Shown: positions 23,340 to 32,604 of the stretch, piece after piece
Layout of the letters: every line of letters begins with the position of its first letter
Numbering within the stretch: the stretch's first letter is position 1
From: Ectopseudomonas guguanensis
GTDB lineage: Bacteria; Pseudomonadota; Gammaproteobacteria; Pseudomonadales; Pseudomonadaceae
NCBI RefSeq assembly: GCF_900104265.1
Contig: NZ_FNJJ01000019.1
Location: forward strand, 1-34,260
DNA length: 34,260 bases
Direction: 5' to 3'
The notes under the pieces: model-generated
The model's input: the letters and a program-made list of their open reading frames with translations, nothing else
The model's database searches: none
What the model was told of the DNA's origin: nothing
Program-made: the position numbers and the translations under genes

Positions 23340-24350
23340 CTAGATATCAGCCAGGGTCGAGACCAATATCGCCTTTATGGTGTGCATGCGGTTTTCCGCC
23401 TGCTCGAAGGCGATGTTGTAGGGCGACTCGAACACGTCCTCGGTGACCTCGATGCCGTTCTTCAGGTGCGGGTACTGTTCGGCGATCTGCTTGCCGACCT
23501 TGGTTTCGCTGTTGTGGAAGGCCGGCAGGCAGTGCATGAACTTGGCTCGCGGGTTGCCGGTGGCCTTCATGATGTCCATGTTGACCTGGTAGGGCAGCAG
23601 CTCCTTGATGCGCTCTCCCCAGGCTTCCACCGGCTCGCCCATGGAGACCCAGACGTCGGTGTGGACGAAGTCGACGCCCTTGACCGCTTCCCTGGCGTCC
23701 TCGGTGAGGGTGATGCGCGCGCCGCTTTCCTCGGCGAATTGCTTGCAGGCGGCGACATGCTCGTCGCTCGGCCACAGCGCCTTGGGCGCGGCGATGCGCA
23801 CGTCCATGCCGAGCTTGGCGCCGATCAGCAGCAGCGAGTTGCCCATGTTGTTGCGCGCATCGCCCAGGTAGGCGTAGCTGATCTCGTGCAGCGGCTTGTC
23901 GCTGTGTTCGCGCATGGTCAGCACGTCGGCGAGCATCTGCGTCGGGTGGTATTCGTCGGTCAGGCCGTTGAACACCGGCACGCCGGCGTAGCTGGCCAGT
24001 TCCTCGACGATCTCCTGCTTGAAGCCGCGGTATTCGATGGCGTCGTACATGCGCCCGAGTACGCGGGCGGTATCCTTCATCGATTCCTTGTGGCCGATCT
24101 GCGAGGAGCCCGGGTCGATGTAGGTGACGTTGGCGCCCTGGTCGTAGGCAGCCACCTCGAAGGCGCAGCGGGTGCGGGTGGAGGTCTTCTCGAAGATCAG
24201 CGCGATGTTCTTGCGCTTGAGGTGCTGCTGCTCGGTGCCGGTGTACTTGGCGCGCTTGAGGTCGCGCGACAGGTCGAGCAGGTAACGCAGCTCGCGGGTG
24301 CTGTGGTGCATCAGGCTGAGCAGGTTACGGTTGTGCATGTTGAACGCCAT
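23340..24350 (-). CDS. arcB: Catabolic ornithine carbamoyltransferase
   Basis: A 336-aa transcarbamylase of the arginine deiminase pathway, converting citrulline and phosphate to ornithine and carbamoyl phosphate. Carbamoyl-phosphate site STRTR (57-61), HPTQ (135-138) and HCLP (273-276) are visible. The sequence is very close to what I know of P. aeruginosa ArcB, the cooperative catabolic enzyme (GANVTYIDPGSSQIGHKESM). The gap to arcA (64 bases) holds a hairpin, CCCCGGC/GCCGGGG (24381-24405), a possible mRNA-processing site as known for arc transcripts. Confidence 0.96.
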   Translation of the reverse strand: MAFNMHNRNLLSLMHHSTRELRYLLDLSRDLKRAKYTGTEQQHLKRKNIALIFEKTSTRTRCAFEVAAYDQGANVTYIDPGSSQIGHKESMKDTARVLGRMYDAIEYRGFKQEIVEELASYAGVPVFNGLTDEYHPTQMLADVLTMREHSDKPLHEISYAYLGDARNNMGNSLLLIGAKLGMDVRIAAPKALWPSDEHVAACKQFAEESGARITLTEDAREAVKGVDFVHTDVWVSMGEPVEAWGERIKELLPYQVNMDIMKATGNPRAKFMHCLPAFHNSETKVGKQIAEQYPHLKNGIEVTEDVFESPYNIAFEQAENRMHTIKAILVSTLADI

Positions 24351-24380
24351 GGTTCTTTCTCCTCGTGGGCAGCTGAAACG

Positions 24381-24405
24381 CCCCGGCAGCGGATGGCCGC
24401 CGGGG
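24381..24405 (-). other. Hairpin in the arcA-arcB gap
   Basis: CCCCGGC (24381-24387) and GCCGGGG (24399-24405) can pair. No T-run follows on the minus strand. It may stabilise the arcA message or mark a processing point. Confidence 0.45.
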
Positions 24406-24414
24406 TTGGCTGGA

Positions 24415-25665
24415 TCAGTAATCGATCGGGTCGCGGATGATCGGGCAGGTCATGCAGTGGCCGCCGCCACGGCCACGGCCCAGTTCGCTGGCGCTGATGG
24501 TGATGACTTCCACGCCGGCCTTGCGCAGCAGCGTATTGGTGTAGGTGTTGCGGTCGTAACCGACCACCACGCCGGGTTCGAGGCAGACCACGTTGTTGCC
24601 GTCGTCCCATTGCTCGCGCTCGGCCTCGTAGGCGTCGCCGCCGGTTTCCACCACGCGCAGCTTCTTCAGGTTGAGCGATTCGGCGACCACGTCGAGGAAG
24701 GGCTTGTCCTCGCGGCGCAGGTCGATGCCGCCGGGGCGGCTTTCGTCCGGGCGCAGGACGAAGGGCACGATGGAGTTGGCCACTTCCGGGAAGATGGTCA
24801 CCAGGTCGCGGTCGCAGAAGCTGAACACGGTATCCAGGTGCATGGCCGCGCGCGATTTGCCCAGGCCTGCGACTATCACCCGCTCGGCCGCGCCCTTGGC
24901 GAACAGCGCCTGGGCCACCTGGCCGATGGCCTGGTGCGAGGTGCGCTCGCCCATGCCGATCAGCACGGTGCCGTTGCCGATGGGCATCACGTCGCCGCCT
25001 TCCAGCGTCGCAGCGCCATGATCCCGGTCCGGGTCGCCGTACCAGATTTCGAAGGGTTCGTTGGCGAAGTCCGGGTGGAATTGGTAGATGGCCGTGGTGA
25101 GCAGGGTTTCCTGACGGCGTGCCGGCCAGTACATGGGGTTGAGGGTGACGCCGCCGTAGATCCAGCAGGTGGTGTCACGGGTGAACTGGGTGTTGGGCAG
25201 CGGCGGGAAGATGAAGCTGGACTCGCCCAGATAGGCGTTGAACATCTTCGCGGCTTCGGAATCCTTGTGCCTGACCAGGTCGGCGCCGGAAACGCCGCCG
25301 ATCAGGAACTCGGCGATCTTGCGTGGCTCCAGGCCTTCGATGAAGGAGCGCACTTCGTTCTGCAGGCCGAGGCCGACGCTGTTGGGGGTGATCTTGCGGT
25401 CGAGAATCCACTTCAGCGCATGGGGATCGCGCACGGTCTCTTCCAGCAGGTTGTGCATCTCCACCACCTCGACGCCGCGCTCGCGCATCTTGGTCATGAA
25501 GTCGAAGTGGTCGCGCTTGGCCTGCGATACCCAGATCACGTCGTCGAACAGCAGTTCGTCGCAGTTGTTCGGGGTCAGGCGCAGGTGTGCCAGGCCTGGC
25601 GAGCAAACCATCACCTTGTGCAGCTTGCCGGCTTCGGAATGAACGCCTAGGGCTTTCTTGGACAT
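24415..25665 (-). CDS. arcA: Arginine deiminase
   Basis: A 416-aa arginine deiminase, hydrolysing arginine to citrulline and ammonia. The catalytic nucleophile Cys404 is in GGGHCMTCP near the C-terminus, followed by IIRDPIDY. The N-terminal LGVHSEAGKLHKVMV and FTRDTTCWI (about 160-168) and the LEGGDVMPIG block (about 222-231) are family hallmarks. It is cytoplasmic and normal in length. It follows arcD after 72 bases containing a hairpin, CTGGCCG/CGGCCAG (25699-25733). It would consume arginine set free from cyanophycin under low oxygen. Confidence 0.97.
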   Translation of the reverse strand: MSKKALGVHSEAGKLHKVMVCSPGLAHLRLTPNNCDELLFDDVIWVSQAKRDHFDFMTKMRERGVEVVEMHNLLEETVRDPHALKWILDRKITPNSVGLGLQNEVRSFIEGLEPRKIAEFLIGGVSGADLVRHKDSEAAKMFNAYLGESSFIFPPLPNTQFTRDTTCWIYGGVTLNPMYWPARRQETLLTTAIYQFHPDFANEPFEIWYGDPDRDHGAATLEGGDVMPIGNGTVLIGMGERTSHQAIGQVAQALFAKGAAERVIVAGLGKSRAAMHLDTVFSFCDRDLVTIFPEVANSIVPFVLRPDESRPGGIDLRREDKPFLDVVAESLNLKKLRVVETGGDAYEAEREQWDDGNNVVCLEPGVVVGYDRNTYTNTLLRKAGVEVITISASELGRGRGGGHCMTCPIIRDPIDY

Positions 25666-25737
25666 GTCGAACTCCTTCTCGTAGAGCGAGTTTTCAGGCT
25701 GGCCGGCGGCCCCTGCGGGCCGCTCGCGGCCAGCGTT

Positions 25738-27165
25738 TCAGAGACTCAGGAAGCCGTCATAGAGCCCGTAGGCAGCGATGGCGGCACCGATCAGCACGGC
25801 GACGAAAATGATCTTCTCGACACCGGTGAAGATGGGTTGGCCCAGCTCGCGCTTGGCCTTGGCGAAGAGGATCGCGCCAGGGGCATAGAGCAGCGCCGAG
25901 AGCAGCAGGTACTGCACGCCGGCGGCGTACACCAGCCACACCGCGTACAGGGTGGAGATGCCCGCGATCAGCAGATCCTTGTTGCGCTCGCCATTGGCCT
26001 GCTCGTAGGTCTCGCCACGCACTGCCAGCAGTACCGCATAGGCGCTGGACCAGAAGTACGGCACCAGAATCATCGAGGTGGCCAGGTACAGCAGGCTGAG
26101 GTAGGTGGAAGCGTTGAACAGGGTGATGATCAGAAACAGCTGGATCAGCCCGTTGGACAGCCACAGCGCATTGGCCGGAACGTGGTTGGCGTTCTCCTTG
26201 CGCAGGAACTCCGGCATGGTGTGGTCGCGCGCGCTGGCGAAGAGAATCTCCGCGCACAGCAGGGTCCAGGACAGCAAGGCGCCTGCCAGCGAGACGATCA
26301 GGCCGATGGCGATCAGTTGCGCGCCCCAGGGGCCGACCACCTGCTCCAGCACGCCTGCCATCGACGGGTTCTTCAGCCCGGCCAGTTCGGCCTGGGCCAG
26401 GATGCCCTGGCTCAGCACGTTGACCAGCACCAGCAGCAGGAGCACGCCGACGAAGCCGATCACCGTGGCCTTGCCGACGTCGCTGCGTTTCTCGGCGCGG
26501 GCAGAGAAGATGCTCGCCCCCTCGATGCCGATGAACACCCAGACGGTGACCAGCATCATGTTGCGCACCTGATCCATCACGCTACCCAGTTCCGGGTTGC
26601 CGCTGCCCCAGAAGTCCGCAGTGAACACGTCCAGCTTGAAGGCGATGGCGGCGATGACGATGAACAGTGCCAGCGGCAGCATCTTGGCGATGGTGGTCAC
26701 GGTGTTGATAAAGGCCGCTTCCCTGATCCCACGCAGCACCAGAAAGTGCAGCAGCCACAGCAGCACCGAGGCACCGATCACCGCCGGCAGGGTGTTGCCT
26801 TCGCCGAATACCGGGAAGAAGTAACCCAGGGTGGAGAACAGCAGCACCATGTAGCTGACGTTGCCGATCCAGGCGCTGATCCAGTAGCCCCAGGCCGAGG
26901 AAAAGCCCATGTAGTCGCCGAAGCCGGCCTTGGCGTAGGCGTAGACCCCACCGTCGAGTTCGGGCTTGCGGTTGGCCAGGGTCTGGAACACGAAGGCCAG
27001 GGTCAGCATGCCGACACCGGTGATCAGCCAGCCGATCAGGGTGGCACCGGCGCTGGCGCTGGCGGCGATGTTCTGGGGAAGGGAGAAGATACCGCCGCCG
27101 ACCATGGAGCCGACGACCAGTGCGATCAGCGCACCGAGGCGGAGTTTTTGCGTCGAGTCAGACAT
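25738..27165 (-). CDS. arcD: Arginine/ornithine antiporter
   Basis: A 475-aa inner-membrane exchanger of the basic amino-acid/polyamine antiporter (APC) family, importing arginine against ornithine. The start at 27165 (MSDSTQKLRLG) follows GGAGG at eight bases; an ATG at 27195 would add ten residues before this site. The first helix contains GSMVGGGIFSLPQ (19-31), and about 12-13 membrane segments follow. It is first in arcDABC, the usual Pseudomonas order. Upstream lie a likely Anr box and a possible ArgR site. Confidence 0.95.
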   Translation of the reverse strand: MSDSTQKLRLGALIALVVGSMVGGGIFSLPQNIAASASAGATLIGWLITGVGMLTLAFVFQTLANRKPELDGGVYAYAKAGFGDYMGFSSAWGYWISAWIGNVSYMVLLFSTLGYFFPVFGEGNTLPAVIGASVLLWLLHFLVLRGIREAAFINTVTTIAKMLPLALFIVIAAIAFKLDVFTADFWGSGNPELGSVMDQVRNMMLVTVWVFIGIEGASIFSARAEKRSDVGKATVIGFVGVLLLLVLVNVLSQGILAQAELAGLKNPSMAGVLEQVVGPWGAQLIAIGLIVSLAGALLSWTLLCAEILFASARDHTMPEFLRKENANHVPANALWLSNGLIQLFLIITLFNASTYLSLLYLATSMILVPYFWSSAYAVLLAVRGETYEQANGERNKDLLIAGISTLYAVWLVYAAGVQYLLLSALLYAPGAILFAKAKRELGQPIFTGVEKIIFVAVLIGAAIAAYGLYDGFLSL

Positions 27166-27227
27166 CTCAATTACCTCCGTGTCACAAGGGGACATAGGTA
27201 TTGAGCGCGTTTGGCGAGCACTGCGTC

Positions 27228-27241
27228 CTGACCTGAATCAA
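27228..27241 (-). promoter_or_regulatory. Candidate Anr (FNR-type) box upstream of arcD
   Basis: The minus strand reads TTGAT-TCAG-GTCAG: the first half matches the TTGAT-N4-ATCAA consensus fully, the second at three of five bases. A weak -10 (near 27203-27195) lies about 34-37 bases downstream. Anaerobic activation of arcDABC by Anr is established in P. aeruginosa. Confidence 0.5.
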
Positions 27242-27279
27242 TAGTCAGGGTTCGTCAACGCATCTCCGTTGAGTCGCGT

Positions 27280-27295
27280 TGTCGAGCACCCGAAA
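27280..27295 (+). promoter_or_regulatory. Possible ArgR half-site upstream of arcD
   Basis: TGTCGA-N8-AA matches the Pseudomonas ArgR half-site TGTCGC-N8-AA with one mismatch. A second half-site is not clear. The rest of 27166-27593 carries no gene. Confidence 0.25.
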
Positions 27296-27533
27296 AGCTT
27301 CAGGACTGCTGCTCCGGCTGGCGCAGCGAAGCGCCGCTCCTGAACGATAGTCGGAACTTTTCGGCACGCAATGATGGCAATTTGAGATGGATTGCCTTGG
27401 GAAATGAGCGGGGCGTTTGGCCCCGCGCGGAGCACCGGCCGGGTAGGCTGGCGCAGACCCGAAGGTCACGAGGAGAGAACACGGCGCCGGGCGGGTAACC
27501 CCTGCAGGCAGTCGCGCCGTGTGGGTGCAGCAT

Positions 27534-27566
27534 GCCGTGGAAAGCTTTCAGCCAGCTTTCCACGGC
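27534..27566 (-). terminator. Hairpin downstream of putA
   Basis: A perfect 13-base stem, GCCGTGGAAAGCT (27534-27546) with AGCTTTCCACGGC (27554-27566), loop of seven bases, lies 27 bases past the putA stop. There is no clear T-run, so it may be a terminator or a 3'-end stabiliser. Confidence 0.55.
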
Positions 27567-27593
27567 GTTTCCGACCTGTGACGGTCGAAAGTC

Positions 27594-30500
27594 TCAGCCG
27601 ATGGTCATCAGGCTGGCGTTGCCGCCGGCGGCTGCGGTGTTGACGCTCAGGGCGTGTTCGATCAGCAGGCGCTCCAGCGGGATGTCGGTTTCGCCCTTGT
27701 TCAGCCCGTGCACGCCGACGATGGCGCCCTTGCGCTGCGCCGCCTGCTCGCTCACCGCGCGCAGCTGGTCGGAATCGCCGTGGTGCAGGATGGCGTCCAG
27801 CTCCACGTCGATGCTGTTCCAGTCGGCCACCAGCTGGATGTGCTTCTGCACTTCCTTCGGCAGTTCGGCGTGCAGCGCGCGCTGGCTGTCCAGCCAGATC
27901 GCCTTGCTACCCACCGCCAGGGTGGCGGCCAGCTGGGCCAGCAGGTCGCTGCGCTCGTCGGCCAGGTTGAGCACGCGCTCGCGCGGCAGCAGGCTGTAGC
28001 TGTTGCGCTCGCCGGTCGGGCCGGTCAGGGTGTGGCTGCTGTAGCTCTGCGACAGCGTGCGGTACTGCTCGAACAGCGCGGCGATGCCCGGCTCCTGCTT
28101 GCTCGCCCACTCGGCGAAGGCGGTGCGCACCTTGTCCAGCTCGCTCGGAACCGGCAGTGCCTGCACCTCGGCCTGTTGCAGGTAATTGGCGACGGCCTCC
28201 TGCGGACGGGTCGACAGCAGGCGATACAGGTACAGCGGGCCGCCGGCTTTCGGGCCGGTGCCGGACAGACCTTCACCACCGAACGGCTGCACGCCGACCA
28301 CGGCGCCGACCATGTTGCGGTTGACGTACAGGTTGCCGACCTTGGCCGTGCTCACCACCTGGGCGATGGTCTCGTCGATGCGGGTGTGCACGCCGAGGGT
28401 CAGGCCGTAGCCGCTGTCGTTGATCTGCTGCAGCAGCTTGCCCAGATCGGCACGGGCGTAGCGCACCACGTGCAGCACCGGGCCGAAGATCTCGCGCTTC
28501 ATCTCGTCGAAGCTGTCCAGCTCGATCAGGGTCGGCACGACGAAGGTGCCGCGCTTGATGTCGTCAGCGTTGACGCGCGCCAGTTGGGTGACCTTGCGGC
28601 CCTTCTCACGCAGCTTGGTGATGTGGGTTTCGATGCCGGCCTTGGCCTCGGCGTCGATCACCGGGCCGATGTCGGTGTTCAGGCGCTCCGGGTTGCCCAG
28701 GCTGTATTCGGCCATGGCGCCCTTGAGCATGGTCAGCACGCGATCGGCCACATCGTCCTGCACGCACAGCACGCGCAGGGCCGAGCAGCGCTGGCCGGCG
28801 CTGTCGAAGGCGGAGGCGACCACGTCCATCACCACCTGCTCGGTCAGCGCCGAGGAGTCGACGATCATGGCGTTGAGACCGCCGGTCTCGGCGATCAGCG
28901 GAATGGTGCGGCCCTGAGCATCCAGGCGCCCGGCGATGTTGCGCGCCAGGATGCCGGCCACTTCGGTGGAGCCGGTGAACATCACCCCACGCACGCGTTC
29001 GTCACCCACCAGGCGCGCGCCGACGGTTTCGCCACGGCCCGGCAGCAGCTGCACGGCGCCAGCCGGTACGCCGGCCTCGCGCAGGATGCGCACGGCCTGC
29101 GCGGCGATCAGCGGGGTCTGCTCGGCCGGCTTGGCCAGCACGGTGTTGCCGGCGGCCAGCGCGGCGCAGACCTGGCCGGTGAAGATCGCCAGCGGGAAAT
29201 TCCACGGGCTGATGCACACCACCGGGCCCAGCGGGCGGTGGCTGTCGTTGCCGAAGCTGCGCGCCTGGATCGCGTAGTAACGGAGGAAGTCCACCGCCTC
29301 GCGCACTTCGGCGATGGCGTTGGCGAAGGTCTTGCCGGACTCGCGTACCAAGAGGCCCATCAGCTGCTGCAGCTCGGCTTCCATCAGGTCGGCGGCGCGC
29401 TCCAGCACGGCGGCGCGCTCGGCCGGCAGGGTGGACTGCCAGATCTGCCCGCTGGCCAGGGCGCAGAGCAGGGCGCTGTCGACATCCTTGACGCTGGCTT
29501 CGCGCACATGGCCGACCAGGTCACGATGATCGGCCGGGTTGCGTACCGGCTCCGGCTCGCCCGGGTTGGCGCCATCGCAGCCGAGCATCGGCTCGGCCAG
29601 ATAGCTCTGGTTGACGGTGGACAGCAGTGCCGAGGACAGCGAGCCGAGGCGATGTTCGTTGGCCAGATCCAGGCCCGAGGAGTTGACTCGATCCTTGCCG
29701 TACAGGTCGCGCGGCAGCGGGATGCGCGGGTGCGGCAGACCGACGGCACCTTCCTGTGCGGCCATCTGCTCGACCTGCAGCACCGGGTCGAGCACCAGGT
29801 CTTTGAGCGAGATGCTGTGGTCGGCGATGCGGTTGACGAAGCTGGTGTTGGCGCCGTTTTCCAGCAGGCGGCGTACCAGGTAGGCCAGCAGGGTTTCATG
29901 GCTGCCCACCGGTGCATAGATGCGGCACGGGCGGTTCAGCTTGCCGTCGGCGACCTTGCCCACCACCTGCTCGTACAACGGCTCGCCCATGCCATGCAGG
30001 CACTGGAACTCGTACTGGCCCGGGTAGTAGTTCTGCCCGGCCAGGTGGTAGATGGCCGACAGCGAGTGGGCGTTGTGGGTGGCGAACTGCGGGTAGATGG
30101 CTTCCGGCGCGGCCAGCAGCTTGCGCGCACAGGCGATGTAGGACACGTCGGTGTACGGCTTGCGGGTGTACACCGGGTAGCCTTCCAGGCCGTTGACCTG
30201 AGCCAGCTTGATCTCGCTGTCCCAGTAGGCGCCCTTGACCAGGCGGATCATCAGGCGATGACGGCTGCGCTTGGCCAGGTCGATGACGTAGTCGATCACG
30301 TACGGGCAGCGCTTCTGGTAGGCCTGGATGACGAAACCGATGCCGTTCCAGCCGGCCAGCGATGGCTCGAAGCACAGGCGCTCGAGCAGGTCCAGCGACA
30401 GCTCCAGGCGGTCGGCTTCCTCGGCGTCGACGTTGATGCCGATGTCGTACTGCTTGGCCAGCTGGGTCAGGCCCAGCAGGGTCGGGTACAGCTCGTCCAT

Positions 30501-31529
30501 CACGCGCTCGTACTGGGCGCGGCTGTAGCGCGGGTGCAGGGCGGAGAGCTTGATCGAGATGCCCGGGCCTTCGTAGATGCCGCGACCGTGAGAGGCCTTG
30601 CCGATGGCGTGGATGGCCTGCTCGTAGGAGGCCAGGTAGCGCTTGGCATCTTCCTCGGTCAGCGCGGCTTCACCGAGCATGTCGTAGGAGTAGCGGAAGC
30701 CCTTGGCCTCCAGGTTGGCGGCGTTGGCCAGGGCTTCGGCGATGGTCTCGCCAGTGACGAACTGCTCGCCCATCAGGCGCATGGCCATGTCCACGCCCTT
30801 GCGGATCACCGGCTCGCCGCTCTTGCCGATGATGCGGTTGAGCGCCGAGGTCATGCCGGCCTCGTTGTGGGTGGACACCAGCTTGCCGGTAATCAGCAGG
30901 CCCCAGCTCGCCGCGTTGACGAACATCGACGGGCTTTGGCCGAGGTGCTGGCTCCAGTTGCCGTTGGCGATCTTGTCGCGGATCAGCGCGTCGCGGGTGG
31001 CCTTGTCGGGGATGCGCAGCAGGGCTTCGGCCAGGCACATCAGCGCCACGCCTTCCTGCGACGACAGCGAGAACTCCTGCAGCAGGCCTTGCACCAGGCC
31101 CTGGCGGCCGCTGGCGTTCTTCTGGTTGCGCAGCTTCTCGGCGATGCCCAGCGCCAGCTTCTGCGAGGCCTCGGCCTGTTCCTTGCTCAGGCGCGCCTGC
31201 TCCAGCAGCATTGGCACCACTTCGGTTTCCGGGCGGCGGTAGGCGCTGGTGATGGCGGCGCGCAGTACCGACTGCGGCAGGATGCTCTCGGCGAAGTCGA
31301 GGAACACCTGCAGGCCCTGCTCGGTCAGCGACTCCAGGGCTTCCTCACCGGCGGCAGCGGCCAGGCCGGCATGCTCGGCGGGCGTCAGGCCACTCTCGAC
31401 TTGCTCCAGATAATTGAAGATCGCCTGCTTGATCATCCAGTGCGGGGTGCGATCGATCTGCGCAGCGGCCTTTTTCAGGCGCTCACGGGTGGCATCGTCG
31501 AGTTTTACGCCAAGAGTGGTGGTAGCCAT
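27594..31529 (-). CDS. putA: Trifunctional PutA: proline dehydrogenase / glutamate-semialdehyde dehydrogenase / repressor
   Basis: A 1311-aa protein that oxidises proline to glutamate. Residues 1-47 are a ribbon-helix-helix DNA-binding domain (TTLGVKLDDATRERLKKAA), so this is the long, autoregulatory type. The FAD-dependent proline dehydrogenase domain spans about 200-575 (ISIKLSALHPRY near 325, RLVKGAYWDSE near 433). The aldehyde dehydrogenase domain spans about 640-1110, with SPWNFPLAIFTG near 775 and catalytic Cys915 in AGQRCSALR. The C-terminal ~180 residues complete the long form. Upstream GTTGCA motifs fit its own operator. Ornithine from the arc pathway can enter via proline or glutamate semialdehyde. 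No putP is adjacent. Confidence 0.97.
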   Translation of the reverse strand: MATTTLGVKLDDATRERLKKAAAQIDRTPHWMIKQAIFNYLEQVESGLTPAEHAGLAAAAGEEALESLTEQGLQVFLDFAESILPQSVLRAAITSAYRRPETEVVPMLLEQARLSKEQAEASQKLALGIAEKLRNQKNASGRQGLVQGLLQEFSLSSQEGVALMCLAEALLRIPDKATRDALIRDKIANGNWSQHLGQSPSMFVNAASWGLLITGKLVSTHNEAGMTSALNRIIGKSGEPVIRKGVDMAMRLMGEQFVTGETIAEALANAANLEAKGFRYSYDMLGEAALTEEDAKRYLASYEQAIHAIGKASHGRGIYEGPGISIKLSALHPRYSRAQYERVMDELYPTLLGLTQLAKQYDIGINVDAEEADRLELSLDLLERLCFEPSLAGWNGIGFVIQAYQKRCPYVIDYVIDLAKRSRHRLMIRLVKGAYWDSEIKLAQVNGLEGYPVYTRKPYTDVSYIACARKLLAAPEAIYPQFATHNAHSLSAIYHLAGQNYYPGQYEFQCLHGMGEPLYEQVVGKVADGKLNRPCRIYAPVGSHETLLAYLVRRLLENGANTSFVNRIADHSISLKDLVLDPVLQVEQMAAQEGAVGLPHPRIPLPRDLYGKDRVNSSGLDLANEHRLGSLSSALLSTVNQSYLAEPMLGCDGANPGEPEPVRNPADHRDLVGHVREASVKDVDSALLCALASGQIWQSTLPAERAAVLERAADLMEAELQQLMGLLVRESGKTFANAIAEVREAVDFLRYYAIQARSFGNDSHRPLGPVVCISPWNFPLAIFTGQVCAALAAGNTVLAKPAEQTPLIAAQAVRILREAGVPAGAVQLLPGRGETVGARLVGDERVRGVMFTGSTEVAGILARNIAGRLDAQGRTIPLIAETGGLNAMIVDSSALTEQVVMDVVASAFDSAGQRCSALRVLCVQDDVADRVLTMLKGAMAEYSLGNPERLNTDIGPVIDAEAKAGIETHITKLREKGRKVTQLARVNADDIKRGTFVVPTLIELDSFDEMKREIFGPVLHVVRYARADLGKLLQQINDSGYGLTLGVHTRIDETIAQVVSTAKVGNLYVNRNMVGAVVGVQPFGGEGLSGTGPKAGGPLYLYRLLSTRPQEAVANYLQQAEVQALPVPSELDKVRTAFAEWASKQEPGIAALFEQYRTLSQSYSSHTLTGPTGERNSYSLLPRERVLNLADERSDLLAQLAATLAVGSKAIWLDSQRALHAELPKEVQKHIQLVADWNSIDVELDAILHHGDSDQLRAVSEQAAQRKGAIVGVHGLNKGETDIPLERLLIEHALSVNTAAAGGNASLMTIG

Positions 31530-31596
31530 TTCTTATACCTGTGGTTACGAGCGTAGCTAACGCGAAAGGGCGCAGATTAAACCCGCTCAAGCGTTG

Positions 31597-31616
31597 GGTG
31601 CAACCAGGTGCAACCA
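31597..31616 (-). promoter_or_regulatory. Tandem PutA operator motifs
   Basis: The plus strand has GGTGCAACCA twice in direct tandem, so the minus strand carries GTTGCA at 31604-31599 and 31614-31609, one helical turn apart. GTTGCA is the core of PutA operators in E. coli. Further copies are at 31768-31773 (minus) and 31856-31861 (plus). The remainder of 31530-32001 holds a small hairpin (CGACCGC/GCGGTCG near 31749-31765) and a REP-like pair, and no gene. Confidence 0.6.
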
Positions 31617-31938
31617 ATAATTGTCGCGCGGCGACGGACGTCATCTGTGCGCTCGAAGCGCCGGTATACAAGGCGTTGCGGGTGGTGGTGGCGTTTCCCT
31701 GGGCGCGGCAGGGCGAGCTGGGCATAAGCCGGACTCCCGGGCTTGGGGCGACCGCCAGGCGGTCGGGTGCAACCGAAGGTTCTGCAGTGGGTTCACCCGG
31801 CTGTCGGTTGCCGGCGACTGGTGCTACCCATTCAAGGTAGATCCAGCAGGTGGACGTTGCACCGCCGAGCGATGAGCGCGCCACGGATCGCGCTGCGACT
31901 GCGTACGCCGTGCACGTTGCCCAGCTACCTCGCAGATG

Positions 31939-31990
31939 CGTAGCCCGGATGCAATCCGGGGCCTGTGATTCCCCGGCTTGCATCCGGCCA
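31939..31990. repeat. GTAGCCCGGATGCAATCCGGG inverted pair
   Basis: A direct copy at 31939-31962 is followed by a degenerate inverted copy at about 31971-31990 (CCCCGGCTTGCATCCGG). It is the same family as the arcB-arcC cluster and lies just past the argO stop. Confidence 0.85.
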
Positions 31991-32001
31991 TGGGAGAGAG
32001 C

Positions 32002-32604
32002 CTACAACCCGCCCAGAATCAGTTGTGCGGCCACGGCGAACATCATCGCCGCCACGCCCAGATCGATCAGCCGCCAAGTCAGCGGTCGCGCCAGCCAGGG
32101 TGCGAGCCACGCCGCGCCGAGCGCCAGGCTGGTGAACCAGAGCAGGGAGGCACTGGCCGCCCCGGCGGCATAGGCGCCGGGCTCGGGCTGCTGGGCACCG
32201 AGCGAGCCGATCAGCAACACGGTATCGAGATAGACGTGCGGGTTGAGCAGGGTGACCGCCAGCGCTGCGAGCATCACCGCCCGCAAGGAGCGCGGTTCGT
32301 TATCCGTTGCTTGCAGTGACTGCGGACGCGCGGCGCGCAGCAGCGCCTGGCTGCCATACCAGAGCAGGAACGCAGCGCCGCCCCAGCGGGCGATGGCCAG
32401 CAGCGTCGGGCTCTGCGCCAGCAGTGTGGCCAGGCCGAACACGCCGGCCGCCACCAGCACGGCATCGCAAAGGATGCACAGCGCCGCCACCGGAATGTGG
32501 TGCTCGCGGCGCAGGCTCTGCGCCAGGACGAAGGCATTCTGCGCGCCGATGGCCATGATCAGGCCGATGGCGACCAGCAGGCCGTTGCTGTAGCTCTGCC
32601 ACAT
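32002..32604 (-). CDS. argO: LysE/ArgO-family basic amino-acid exporter
   Basis: A 200-aa inner-membrane exporter of the LysE superfamily, with about six helices and the family motif GAQNAFVLAQSL (20-31) and NPHVYLDTVLLIGS (about 118-131). ArgO exports arginine and lysine analogues when intracellular levels are high. The start overlaps the stop of the preceding ACT-domain gene (TGATG), so the two are translationally coupled. Divergent argP is the known activator of argO in E. coli, which supports the substrate call. Confidence 0.9.
   Translation of the reverse strand: MWQSYSNGLLVAIGLIMAIGAQNAFVLAQSLRREHHIPVAALCILCDAVLVAAGVFGLATLLAQSPTLLAIARWGGAAFLLWYGSQALLRAARPQSLQATDNEPRSLRAVMLAALAVTLLNPHVYLDTVLLIGSLGAQQPEPGAYAAGAASASLLWFTSLALGAAWLAPWLARPLTWRLIDLGVAAMMFAVAAQLILGGL

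Noticed and set aside
27654..31556. A 1300-codon open frame on the plus strand, antisense to putA
   Set aside because: It is the mirror of the GC-rich putA coding sequence; its translation has no recognisable domains, whereas the minus-strand frame has full PutA motifs.
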